NCBI GenBank assembly: GCA_007123775.1
Contig: SLGK01000042.1
Location: 48,252 to 112,251, forward strand
Direction: 5' to 3'
DNA: 64,000 nucleotides
Source of the DNA: Anaerolineae bacterium
Lineage (GTDB): Bacteria; Chloroflexota; Anaerolineae; Promineifilales; Promineifilaceae
In this document: one piece after another, positions 47,715-56,700 of the stretch
How the letters are laid out: each line of letters opens with the position of its first letter
Position numbering within the stretch: position 1 is the stretch's first letter
Made by a program: the position numbers and the translations under genes
Notes under the pieces: generated by a model
Databases searched by the model: none
What the model was told of the DNA's origin: nothing
The model's input: only the letters and a program-made list of their open reading frames with translations

Positions 47715-48806
47715 ATGAAAAACGGCCGTTTTGTTTCCGACGTAACTATTCCCGACGGCAGCCTGATGTTGGCCGGTGAACGCTTCACCAAAGCCTGGCG
47801 TGTCCGAAACAATGGTGATGAATCCTGGGAGACGAGCGACTGGTTGACCTTTGTGGGTGGCCAGCCGTTTGGTACCGGGCTGCGCTTACCCCTGACCCGG
47901 GTAGCTGCCGGGCAAAGCCACGATCTGGCTCTTGAACTGACCGCACCTGATTGCCCCGGCTTTTATCGCAGTTACTGGCGTATGCAAGATAGCGCGGGCA
48001 AATTCTTCGGCGACTTATACTTTGCTGATATTCAGGTAGTGGCCCGGAAGCCTGCCTGGTCCAAGCTGTCACCAGACGCCTGGCGTCGTACAATTTTTGC
48101 CATTACCAGCGTTTTTGAGAGTGGTACGCCGCAGGGCAATCCGGCCGCCTACCAGACCTATGACGCGGGTATTATCAGTTACGGCCGTCATCAGGCCACC
48201 CTGGCGTCGGGCAATCTGGGGCGGGTGGTGCGCGCCTATGTGCAGCGGAGCAACAGTGTTACTAGCCGGGCGTTGCAGCAGGAGTATTTGCACCGATTGC
48301 TGCATCGGGATGAAACGCTGCGGCATGATAGTCGTTTGCGTCAGCTTCTTATTAGTGCCGCTGAGGAGACAGCTATGCACGAAGCGCAAGAGATGATCTT
48401 TTCACAAAACTTTTACCAGCCTTCGGCTCAATCGGCCCTGCGCTATCGTTTGCAAACGCCACTGGGGCTGGCCTGCCTTTATGACACGCGTATCCAGGGG
48501 GGCATGGAAATTGTAGCCAATCGTACCCGTAATCGCCTGGGTGGCTTGCCGGGTGACATCGGTAAAGACCAGAAACCTATCCGTGAAGCCGAGTGGTTGC
48601 TGGTGTTTCTCGACGAGCGGGAAATACGGTTGCTCCGGCTGGCCGAACAAAACGCAGCGCGTGGCGATCACGCCAACGCCAATGCGCTCCGTGTTTCAAC
48701 TTTTCGTGTGGAGGAGCTACGCAAGCTGCTGCTGGCGGGCAATCTGGACCTGTCCGGCGAACTTGTTGTGCGCCGGCAGCGAATCAGGGGTATCCTGGCT
48801 GAATGA
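47715..48806 (+). CDS. NBR1-Ig-like domain plus GH46 chitosanase-like domain protein
   Basis: A protein of 363 residues; the ATG at 47715 follows GAGGAGG. Residues 5-110 form an Ig-like domain of the NBR1 type (SLMLAGERFTKAWRVRNNGDESW and LELTAPDCPGFYRSYWRMQD). The rest resembles GH46 chitosanases: FAITSVFESGTPQGNPAAYQ with the presumed catalytic Glu, then DAGIISYGRHQATLASG, and many helices as in the lysozyme-like fold. No signal peptide is present, which is odd for a chitosanase. A role in degrading chitosan-like or wall glycans is inference; the fold match is by motif. Confidence 0.75.
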   Translation: MKNGRFVSDVTIPDGSLMLAGERFTKAWRVRNNGDESWETSDWLTFVGGQPFGTGLRLPLTRVAAGQSHDLALELTAPDCPGFYRSYWRMQDSAGKFFGDLYFADIQVVARKPAWSKLSPDAWRRTIFAITSVFESGTPQGNPAAYQTYDAGIISYGRHQATLASGNLGRVVRAYVQRSNSVTSRALQQEYLHRLLHRDETLRHDSRLRQLLISAAEETAMHEAQEMIFSQNFYQPSAQSALRYRLQTPLGLACLYDTRIQGGMEIVANRTRNRLGGLPGDIGKDQKPIREAEWLLVFLDEREIRLLRLAEQNAARGDHANANALRVSTFRVEELRKLLLAGNLDLSGELVVRRQRIRGILAE

Positions 48807-48857
48807 ACAAATTTGCTCCTGGCTGTGTCCTATGATAAGATTCTGACATAGCAATAT

Positions 48858-48934
48858 GGCGGCTGTGGTGTAGGGGTTAACACGTCTGGTTGTGGCCCAG
48901 AAGATCGTGGGTTCAAATCCCACCAGTCGCCCCA
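48858..48934 (+). tRNA. tRNA-His (anticodon GTG)
   Basis: All four arms can be drawn. The acceptor GCGGCTG (48859-48865) pairs with CAGTCGC (48924-48930). The anticodon stem TCTGG/CCAGA encloses TTGTGGC with anticodon GTG. The T stem GTGGG/CCCAC encloses TTCAAAT. An extra G at 48858 faces C at 48931, the G-1:C73 pair specific for histidine tRNA, and CCA is encoded at 48932-48934. Confidence 0.95.
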
Positions 48935-48939
48935 AGTAG

Positions 48940-48968
48940 AGACGTTGGCGCGAGCCAGCGTCTTTTTT
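48940..48968 (+). terminator. intrinsic terminator of tRNA-His
   Basis: AGACGTTGGC and GCCAGCGTCT pair around GCGA with one G-T pair, followed by six T. Confidence 0.88.
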
Positions 48969-48972
48969 GTTA

Positions 48973-49073
48973 GTGCAGAGATAGAGTGCAGAGTGTAGAG
49001 ATAGAGTGCAGAATGCTATCCTCTATCTCTATACTCTATACTCTATACTCTATACTCTATCTCTATCTCTCAG
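48973..49073. repeat. modular inverted repeat, AGAGTATAGAG family
   Basis: Left arm is runs of AGAGATAGAGTGCAGAGTGT; right arm is runs of CTCTATCTCTATACTCTATA with repeated TACTC. About 100 nt, very low complexity, directly before the methyltransferase start. Confidence 0.85.
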
Positions 49074-49084
49074 GAATAGGAACC

Positions 49085-49576
49085 ATGGTGGAAAAACAAC
49101 CCTGGTGGCGCGGGCCGCGTGGCGAATGGTATGTGGTGGTACAGTTTTTGCTGTTTGGGCTGTTAGTCTTTGGTCCCAAGACGGTGGCCGAAGTTGGCCG
49201 CTGGGGCGGCACGGGGGCCGATGTCAGCCTGGTAGTTGGCCTGCTGCTGGGGCTGGTGGGGGTGGTTTTTATCGGGCTGGGATTGGTCTATTTGGGGCGG
49301 AATTTAACGGCCGTGCCCCACCCTAAAGAAAACGCCACCTTCGTGCAAACCGGAGCCTATGGCCTGGTGCGCCACCCCATTTACTGCGGCATTATCCTGG
49401 CTGCTTTTGGCTATGCCCTGGCCTGGGCCAGCTTTCTGACCCTGCTCTACGCGCTCATTCTCTTCATCTTCTTCGACATCAAGACGCGCCGCGAAGAGAA
49501 ATACCTGCGCCAGAAATTCCCGGCCTACGCCGCCTACCAGCAGCGCGTGGCTAAGCTAATCCCTGGTCTGTACTGA
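49085..49576 (+). CDS. isoprenylcysteine carboxyl methyltransferase-like membrane protein
   Basis: A protein of 163 residues; the ATG at 49085 is chosen because upstream codons are pure repeat. Four to five membrane segments and the ICMT/PEMT signature GAYGLVRHPIYCGIILAAFGYALAW, with the conserved RHP-Y and the C-terminal TRREEKYLRQKFPAYAAYQQRVAKLIP. Members methylate isoprenylcysteine, phospholipids or unknown small molecules using SAM. The bacterial substrate is unknown. It is downstream of tRNA-His but separated by a terminator. Confidence 0.88.
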   Translation: MVEKQPWWRGPRGEWYVVVQFLLFGLLVFGPKTVAEVGRWGGTGADVSLVVGLLLGLVGVVFIGLGLVYLGRNLTAVPHPKENATFVQTGAYGLVRHPIYCGIILAAFGYALAWASFLTLLYALILFIFFDIKTRREEKYLRQKFPAYAAYQQRVAKLIPGLY

Positions 49577-49588
49577 CCCGCCATAAAA

Positions 49589-49604
49589 CTGCGAGGCCTC
49601 GCAG
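49589..49604. repeat. 16-bp perfect palindrome
   Basis: CTGCGAGGCCTCGCAG, followed by TCCTCGCAGG, between two convergent genes. It has no T run, so it is probably a small relative of the interspersed repeats rather than a terminator. Confidence 0.65.
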
Positions 49605-49632
49605 TCCTCGCAGGTTTGGGCGGAACCGACCT

Positions 49633-50571
49633 CTATGCCAGGTTGGGCAAGATGCCGTGGGTGAGGGGTAGTTGGTAGGCCTGAACCTGGCGGCTGAGGC
49701 TTTCCAGAAAGGCAATGTGGTCGGGTAGGGCTGCCTCGTCCCAGCGGTCGATGCTTTCGGCCATCAGTTGGGCCAGGTGGATGGCGCGGGGCAGGGGCGC
49801 GAGGGGTTGGGGACTATCGCTGAAATGGGGGAAGTACACGGCCGTTACCCGACCCGCTTCGCCCCATTGCCCCCCATTTAACTGTTGGTTAGAGATGGTG
49901 ATGGGATGGGGCAGGGGCAGCCTGACAATCCCCAATCGTTCCGCCAACGCGGGCAGCAGCGTTAGCGTGCCGGGCCGGATACTGACTGCGCCCGGCGAAG
50001 GCAGAGCATACACCCCATCGGCCCGCTCCTCCAGCAGGACCACGTCATTGGCCAACAACTGCCAGCCTTGTTCCAGCAGATGCAGCCCGGTCGTCGTTTT
50101 GCCGCTGCCCGATGGCCCCACCAGCAGAATGGCCTGCCCCTCTTTGACAACGGCAAAGGCATGGAGCAGGTAGTAGCCGTGCCGTCGCAGCCGGGGGGCC
50201 AGGCTGGTGAAGGTGATGTCTTCTAAACGGCCGTTTCGTAAGGCACCCTCGGTCGCTACCCCTTCAATCCGGTCCGGTCCGGGGGCTGCATGTAGTGGTA
50301 CGGTCACTATGGCGCCGTCCAGGTAGTGGAGAACGGCCGTTTCCCTTTCATGTCCCCGATACACCGACAAAATACCGCTGCCGTCGCGGAAGTAAGGCTC
50401 CGGCGACGGCAGCGGCGGTAACGATTCAACCAGTTGTAGCGATAGCGATAGGTCCGGCTGCTGTTGATTATCGGCCGGCGGCCAACCGGCCCAAATTAGC
50501 GACCAGCCCCGACGCAGCGGCTCAGCTTCTCCTGCCAACTCCACGACCAGCCGGTGCAGTGCAAAACGCAT
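49633..50571 (-). CDS. HPr kinase-like P-loop protein
   Basis: A protein of 312 residues; the ATG at 50571 (MRFALHRLVVEL) is preferred over one 48 nt upstream. The first 150 residues are a beta-rich domain; then VVKEGQAILLVGPSGSGKTTTGLHLLEQGWQLLANDVVLL gives a Walker A (GPSGSGKT) and the HPrK-like follow-up with Asn-Asp, as in HPr kinase/phosphorylase-like proteins found near peptide-modification clusters and in many environmental bacteria. Unlike true HPrK the C-terminal signature is not obvious. No lasso peptide or PTS genes are adjacent. Substrate unknown. Confidence 0.78.
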   Translation of the reverse strand: MRFALHRLVVELAGEAEPLRRGWSLIWAGWPPADNQQQPDLSLSLQLVESLPPLPSPEPYFRDGSGILSVYRGHERETAVLHYLDGAIVTVPLHAAPGPDRIEGVATEGALRNGRLEDITFTSLAPRLRRHGYYLLHAFAVVKEGQAILLVGPSGSGKTTTGLHLLEQGWQLLANDVVLLEERADGVYALPSPGAVSIRPGTLTLLPALAERLGIVRLPLPHPITISNQQLNGGQWGEAGRVTAVYFPHFSDSPQPLAPLPRAIHLAQLMAESIDRWDEAALPDHIAFLESLSRQVQAYQLPLTHGILPNLA

Positions 50572-50589
50572 AGCCTGTCCAAAAATTAA

Positions 50590-50670
50590 AACCACGGATG
50601 AAACGGATAGGGCGAACAAACACGGATAAAAAATCCGTCTTGATCCGTTTAATCTGTCAAATCCGTGGTT
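50590..50670. repeat. modular inverted repeat, ACCACGGATGAAACGGAT family
   Basis: AACCACGGAT (50590-50599) faces ATCCGTGGTT (50661-50670), with GATGAAACGGAT and AAACACGGAT against ATCCGTCTTGATCCGTTT inside. It lies between two leftward genes. Confidence 0.8.
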
Positions 50671-50674
50671 AATT

Positions 50675-52681
50675 CTACCGCCCTGTTTCGGCCATTAGCT
50701 CTTGCACAGCCTGAGCAAACAGTTCATACGGCTGGGCGCCGTTGATAAAGTAACCGTTAGCAAAAAAGCTGGGTGTGCCCCGAATGCCCAGTTCTACACC
50801 GGTTTGCAGATTGGCTAAAACGGTCGTTTCATACCGGTCACTCTCCAGACACTCGGTGAATGCGGCCATATTCAGTCCGATTTGCTCGGCGTAACTGATG
50901 AACAGGCTGACTGCCTGCTCATTGCGGCTCCACTGCTGCTGGTTGACGAAGATCAGGTCGTGCATTTCCAGATACGCATCCTGATCGCCGGCACAGCGGG
51001 CGGCTTCGGCCGCTTTGGTCGCCTGCGGGTGGTTGCTAACGATGGGGAAATCCATAATCACGTAGCGCACCAGTCCCGTCTCTACAAAATTGGCCTTGAT
51101 TTGGGGCAGCGTTTGCATAGCGTGACGGGCACAGAAGGGACACTGGTAGTCGGTAAACTCCACAATTGTCACCGGCGCATCGGGATTGCCCAGCACCAGG
51201 GCCGCGCCATCTTCCGGCACGTCAATCGGGCCGGTTGGTTCCGGTGGCGGCTGTTGCTGCTGTTCACGCGGGCGGTAGGCCTCGGCCAGTTCACCCATTT
51301 CCGCCAGTTCTACGGCATATTCAAACAATTCAAACGGCTGCGCGCCACTGATGGGGAAGCCGTCAATAAAGAAGCCGGGCGTACCGGTCATGCCAAACGA
51401 CAGGGCCTCTTGCCGGTTGGCTTCAATGGCCTCATCATAACGGCCGCTTTCCACACAAGCCGTAAAGTCAGCCATCACCAGCCCCAAATCCTCTGCAATA
51501 GACGTGATCACGCTCGCTGGTGAACTCGATTGGCTCCACTCTTGCTGCCGTTCAAACAGGCCGTGGTGCATCTCCCAGTACGCATCTTGCTCACCCGCAC
51601 AGCGAGCGGCCGTAGCCGCTAACAAGCCGGAAGGCATATTGTCAAGCATTAGATCCTTAAGGACATAGTAGACGCGCCCCGTTTCTATCAACTCGCTAAC
51701 AATAGATGGCATTGTTTGTAATGAGTGACGGGCGCAGAAAGGGCATTGGTAATTGGTAAATTCAACAATTGTTACATTGGCATCCGGGCTGCCCAGGGTA
51801 GCCGCTCCATCATCCAGGCCAATAGGCACGGGCGTGGGCAGTGCGCCGGGGGCCACTGGTTCTGGTGCCTCTTCAACAATAGACTCGCCGGCCAGGACCA
51901 TGGCGATGGCTTCGTTAAAGGTGTTGATCGGCTGTGCGCCAATTAAAGGCTGCCCATTGAGGAAAAAGCTGGGGGTGCTGCGTACGCCGCGTGACTGGCC
52001 CAGGGCCAAATCGGCCCGTACCAGTTCAACGTGGGTTTCATTTTCCAGACAGGTGGCAAACGCTTCCATGTCCAGGCCAATATTGGCGGCGTAATCGCTG
52101 AAAAATTGGTTGGCACGGTTATTGGCCCATTCGCCAAAATGTTCGAAGATCTCATCGTGCATGGCCCAATAGTTGGCCGCCCCTTGATCCCCGGCGCAGC
52201 GAGCCGCGTTGGCCGCTGGGATGGCCTGGGGGTGATTGGTAAGGGGGAAATCGTAATAGACGAAGACGGCTTCCCCATTAGCAATCTGGTTGGCTAACAG
52301 AGAGGGAAGGGTTTGGCTGGCGAAGCGCTCACAGAAGGGGCACTGGTAATCGGAGAATTCCTCTATGAGAACCGGCGCGTTGGGATCGCCTTTATACGGC
52401 CGTCCCTCCACCGTAAAGCCCACTTCAATACCGTTGGCGTCTTGCTGCACGCTGCCGGGATCAATTTCGAGGCTGGAACGGCCGTCTACTACCGGCTCTC
52501 TATCACTTTCCTGGCCGCGCTCTACAATGCCGGCCATTTCGCCAGTTTCCCGCTCGGCCGTCGTCTCCCCGCCCACTTGCGGCAGTTCAGAACCGGTTCC
52601 GGCCGGTCCGCAGGCGGCCAATAACCCTAAAAACAAGAACGCGGCCAGCAAGCCATACCATCTATATTGATTTTGTTTCAT
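50675..52681 (-). CDS. lipoprotein with three tandem DsbA/BdbD-like thioredoxin domains
   Basis: A protein of 668 residues. The lipobox is LFLGLLAAC. After a linker of about 60 residues come three homologous thioredoxin-fold domains, each with a CPFC site: EFSDYQCPFCERFASQTLPS, EFTNYQCPFCARHSLQTMPS and EFTDYQCPFCARHAMQTLPQ. Each then has the RCAGDQ or RCAGEQ cysteine loop and a GTPSFF or GTPGFF cis-Pro loop. Ordinary BdbD/DsbA-like proteins have one such domain in about 200-250 residues. It should form or shuffle disulfides in exported proteins, anchored to the outer face of the membrane. No DsbB or VKOR partner is adjacent. Confidence 0.9.
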   Translation of the reverse strand: MKQNQYRWYGLLAAFLFLGLLAACGPAGTGSELPQVGGETTAERETGEMAGIVERGQESDREPVVDGRSSLEIDPGSVQQDANGIEVGFTVEGRPYKGDPNAPVLIEEFSDYQCPFCERFASQTLPSLLANQIANGEAVFVYYDFPLTNHPQAIPAANAARCAGDQGAANYWAMHDEIFEHFGEWANNRANQFFSDYAANIGLDMEAFATCLENETHVELVRADLALGQSRGVRSTPSFFLNGQPLIGAQPINTFNEAIAMVLAGESIVEEAPEPVAPGALPTPVPIGLDDGAATLGSPDANVTIVEFTNYQCPFCARHSLQTMPSIVSELIETGRVYYVLKDLMLDNMPSGLLAATAARCAGEQDAYWEMHHGLFERQQEWSQSSSPASVITSIAEDLGLVMADFTACVESGRYDEAIEANRQEALSFGMTGTPGFFIDGFPISGAQPFELFEYAVELAEMGELAEAYRPREQQQQPPPEPTGPIDVPEDGAALVLGNPDAPVTIVEFTDYQCPFCARHAMQTLPQIKANFVETGLVRYVIMDFPIVSNHPQATKAAEAARCAGDQDAYLEMHDLIFVNQQQWSRNEQAVSLFISYAEQIGLNMAAFTECLESDRYETTVLANLQTGVELGIRGTPSFFANGYFINGAQPYELFAQAVQELMAETGR

Positions 52682-53064
52682 TCCTTAAACTCCATAGAGA
52701 GTACAACGAATTGGGGGAAGGAACGGACTTTTGTAACCGTTCAGGGGATAGAAAATCTGTTGAATTCCCTAAATCTGTTGTCCTCCCATTACTAAATGCT
52801 AAAACACCTCGGCCACTGCTAGGCACACCCCATGAATTGTGCTAGACTCACATATTTGTTGAATGACTGTACCATAGTGCGTATTGCGTAGTGCGTAGAT
52901 AAAACAAGCACCCATTACGCACTACGTCTCGTATCATAATCGAAACGCCGAGAAGTTGCCACCGGCAAATCAGCTTCTCATCCATTATCAAGCTAAAAAA
53001 GAGCGAAGACGGAGGACGAAAGATGGACACCTCGGTCTTCCGTCCTTCGTCTTCCGTCAATCGT
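52682..53064. other. divergent intergenic region with two hairpins
   Basis: 383 bases without a supported gene. A TAGTGCGTATTGCG-family inverted repeat with a short right arm lies at about 52874-52929, and a GACGGAGGACGAAAG-family element at about 53005-53060 ends next to the pth start. The AT-rich part at 52740-52870 is the likely promoter zone. Confidence 0.6.
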
Positions 53065-53655
53065 ATGAGTGAAGCCTCTTACACCCTCATCGCCGGCCTG
53101 GGCAATCCCGGCCGTAAATATGCCGCCAACCGGCACAACATCGGCTTTATGGCCGTTGACTGGCTGGCTGAGCAACACGGGATTTCATTAGGCAAGGTGC
53201 AAAATAAGGCGCTGGTAGGCAACGGCCGTATCGCCAACCAATCCGTCATCTTAGCCAAGCCCCAGACCTACATGAACCTGGTGGGGGACGCCGTGGGGCC
53301 ATTGGCCAACTATTACCGCATTCCGCCGGAGCGGGTGCTGGTGGTTTACGACGAACTGGACCTCCCTTTTGGCAGCATACGTCTGCGCCCCGGCGGCGGG
53401 GCCGGCGGCCACAACGGGATGCGCTCGCTCATCTACCATCTGGGGCCGGATTTTCCCCGGCTGCGCCTGGGCATCGGCCGACCGCCGGGACAAATGCCCG
53501 CCGCCGCCTACGTCCTGCAAGATTTCGGCCGTGACGACTTGCCCCTGCTCACCGACGTTTTAGACGAGTCCATTCGCGCTATCCTTACTTTTTTGAGCGA
53601 GGGGATTGAGATGGCGATGTCGCGGCATAATGGTAGCGTAATAAGTGAAACGTAG
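53065..53655 (+). CDS. pth: peptidyl-tRNA hydrolase
   Basis: A protein of 196 residues that releases tRNA from stalled peptidyl-tRNA in the cytoplasm. GLGNPGRKYAANRHNIGFM holds the catalytic His; KPQTYMNLVGDAV, VVYDELDLPFGSIRLRPGGGAGGHNGMRSL and the later LRLGIGRPPG are diagnostic, and length is normal. The ATG at 53065 lies just after the repeat; earlier in-frame codons are repeat. The TAG stop is the first TAG of the repeat that follows. Confidence 0.96.
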   Translation: MSEASYTLIAGLGNPGRKYAANRHNIGFMAVDWLAEQHGISLGKVQNKALVGNGRIANQSVILAKPQTYMNLVGDAVGPLANYYRIPPERVLVVYDELDLPFGSIRLRPGGGAGGHNGMRSLIYHLGPDFPRLRLGIGRPPGQMPAAAYVLQDFGRDDLPLLTDVLDESIRAILTFLSEGIEMAMSRHNGSVISET

Positions 53656-53711
53656 TGCGTAGTGCGTAGTACGTAGCCCGGCTTCTACGCTCTACGCACT
53701 ACGCACTACGA
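53653..53711. repeat. modular inverted repeat, TAGTGCGTAGTGCG family
   Basis: Left arm TAGTGCGTAGTGCGTAGTAC with GTAG; right arm CTACGCTCTACGCACTACGC with ACTACG. It starts with the pth stop codon and ends 10 nt before the mfd start. Confidence 0.9.
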
Positions 53712-53720
53712 AATAGAACC

Positions 53721-56700
53721 ATGAATCTAACCGGCATTCTACAAGCATTAAACGACCTGCCTGCCTTCGAGCAGCTTCTGGCCGGGTTGGCTGAGGGTCA
53801 GCCGGGGCCGCTGCACCTGCCGGAAGGAGCCAAAGCACCGGTGCTGGCTCAACTGTATCGCCGCCATAAACGGCCGATTCTGCTCATCACTGGTCGCGTC
53901 GAAAAAACGTCCGCCTGGCAACGGTCGCTAGAGAGTTGGCTGCCAGATACGGCCGTTCTCCACCGCTTCTACGCCCCCACCCCCTTGCCCTACGAACGGG
54001 GTCCCTGGAGCGACAATAGCCGGTTACTGCGGCTTCAGGTCTTGTGCCAACTGATGGCCGGACAACATCCCTCCATCCCTGCGAGCCAGACACCGCCGCT
54101 GATCATCACCTCCGCCCGCGCCCTGCTGCAAAAGACCATCCCCCAGCGCCGCTTTATGACCGCTACCCGCGTCCTGCGCCTGGGCCAGATTCTCGACCTG
54201 GAAAAGACGCTGACCGACTGGGCCGATGCCGGTTACGAGGCGGCCAGCGTGGTCGAAGCGCCGGGCCAGTTCAGCCGTCGCGGCGGTATCCTGGACATCT
54301 ACCCGCCGCCCGCGCCCTATCCGGTTCGCATTGAGCTGTTCGGCGACGAGATTGACACCATGCGCCACTTCGATCCGGCCACGCAGCGCACCGTAGAGAT
54401 AAACGGCCGTAGCCAACCAGAGTACCTCATCATCCCCCCCGCCCGCGAAGCCCTGCCCAGCGTGGCTGCCGACTTCGCCCTCTCCCTGGGCGACGAATGG
54501 CTGCCGGAAGCGGGCAGTCTCCCCTCCTGGCAGGATGATGTGGCCCATTTGCGTGAAGGACGGCCGTTTTCCCACCTGGAATATTACCTGCCCCTGCTCT
54601 ACCCCCGCCCCGCCAGCCTGCTCGACTATCTGCCCGACAACGCCCTGGTGGTGGTGGATGATGCGCTGGCCCTGCGCGAAGCCATGCAGGAACTGCACCG
54701 CCACGCCCGTCAGATTGCCGACGAGCAGCCCAGCCTGCCCCCCGGCTACCCCAACCCCATCTGGCATTGGGACGAAATTGGGCCGGCCCTGGACTGGTGG
54801 CAGCCGTTGGTGTTGGGAGATGGGGAAGAAACGGCCCACGCCAGCATGGCCGCCGCCCCCGCCGCTTTAGCCGATGCCTTCGAGGTCGGTCCCCGTTATG
54901 GCGGCCAGATTACGCCCCTGATGAATCAGTTGCGGGCCGCCCAGCGCACCAACGAGCGCATCGTTATCGCCAGCAGCCAGGCAGCCCGGCTGGCCGACCT
55001 GTGGCGGCAGGAACAGCGCAAAATCAGCGGCACAGCCAACGGCCCCTCGGCCCTGCTGCCCGCTCCACCCACACCCCCCTTAGCCCAGCCGCTGGAGGAA
55101 CTGCCCGACCTGCCCCCGCCTGGCTCCATCACCTTTGTCCGCGGCGGCCTGGCCGAAGGCTTCACCCTCATCGAGCGGGAGCGCAACCAGATTCTCATCA
55201 ACCTGCTGACCGACGCCGAGATTTTTGGCTGGAATCGGCCGGCACCCCGCCGTATGCGCCCCCCGCCTCCGGCCGCGCCCGAAACCTACTTCGCCGACAT
55301 CGAAGCCGGCGATCACGTGGTGCATATTGAGTATGGCATCGGCCGTTTTGAGGGCCTGGTGGTGCGTAACATCGGCGGTACCGAGCGGGAATACCTGCTG
55401 GTCCAATACGGCAACAGCGACACCCTCTACGTGCCCGTCCACCAGGCCGACCGGCTGGCCAAATGGATCGGGGCCGAGGACCGGCCGCCCGCACTGCACC
55501 GGCTGGGCGAAAAAAGCTGGAGCGCGGCCAAGACCAAAGCCAGCCAGGCCGCCGAAGAACTGGCGGGCGAACTGCTCGACCTCTACGCCGCCCGCGCCAC
55601 GATTGATGGCCACGCATTCTCGGCCGATGCTGAGTGGCAGGCGGAATTAGAAGCCGGTTTCCCCTACGAAGAGACGGAAGACCAGCTGCGGGTTATCAAT
55701 GAAGTAAAGAGCGACATGGAACGGCCGCAGCCGATGGACCGGCTCATTTGTGGCGACGTCGGCTTTGGCAAAACGGAAGTGGCCCTGCGCGCCGCCTTCA
55801 AAGCGGTCCTGGACGGCAAACAGGTGGCCATCCTGGTCCCCACCACCGTGCTGGCTCAACAGCATTACCGCACCTTTGGCCAGCGATTAGCCCCCTATCC
55901 GGTTAACGTGGGCATGTTATCCCGCTTCCGCACCACCAGCCAGCAGCGGCGCCTGGTGCAAGGGCTGCGCGATGGGTCGGTCGATATTGTCATCGGTACC
56001 CATCGGCTGCTCTCCGACGACGTTAGCTTCAAGGATTTGGGACTGGTCATCATTGACGAAGAGCAGCGTTTTGGCGTGGCCCACAAGGAGCGGCTCAAGC
56101 AGTGGCGCACCGAGGTGGACGTGCTGACGATGACGGCCACGCCCATCCCCCGCACCCTCTACATGAGCCTGACCGGGGTGCGCGACATCAGCACGTTGGC
56201 CACGGCCCCGGCCGACCGGCTGCCCGTCCAGACCTACGTGGGCGAGGCTGACGAGACGCGCCTCAAGCGGGCCATCATGCGCGAACTGGACCGGGGCGGC
56301 CAGGTGTTTGTGGTCCACAACCGGGTGCAAACGATTGAGGTCATCCGCAAGCAGTTGGAGCGACTGGTCCCCGAAGCGCGGCTGGCAGTCGGCCACGGCC
56401 AGATGAGCGAGCGGGAGCTAGAGCGCACCATGCTGGAATTTGCCGACGGCGACATTGACATCCTGCTCTCCACCACCATTATCGAGAGCGGCCTCGACTT
56501 CCCCAACGCCAACACGCTGATTGTGGACAAAGCCGAACAGTTCGGCCTGGCCCAGTTGTACCAGTTAAGGGGCCGGGTGGGGCGGGGTGTGCGCCGGGCT
56601 TATGCCTACTTCTTCCACAGCCGCTGGCGCTCGCTCACGCCTGACGCCCAGGCCCGCCTGGAAGCCCTCTCCCACCATACCGAATTGGGCGCGGGGTATC

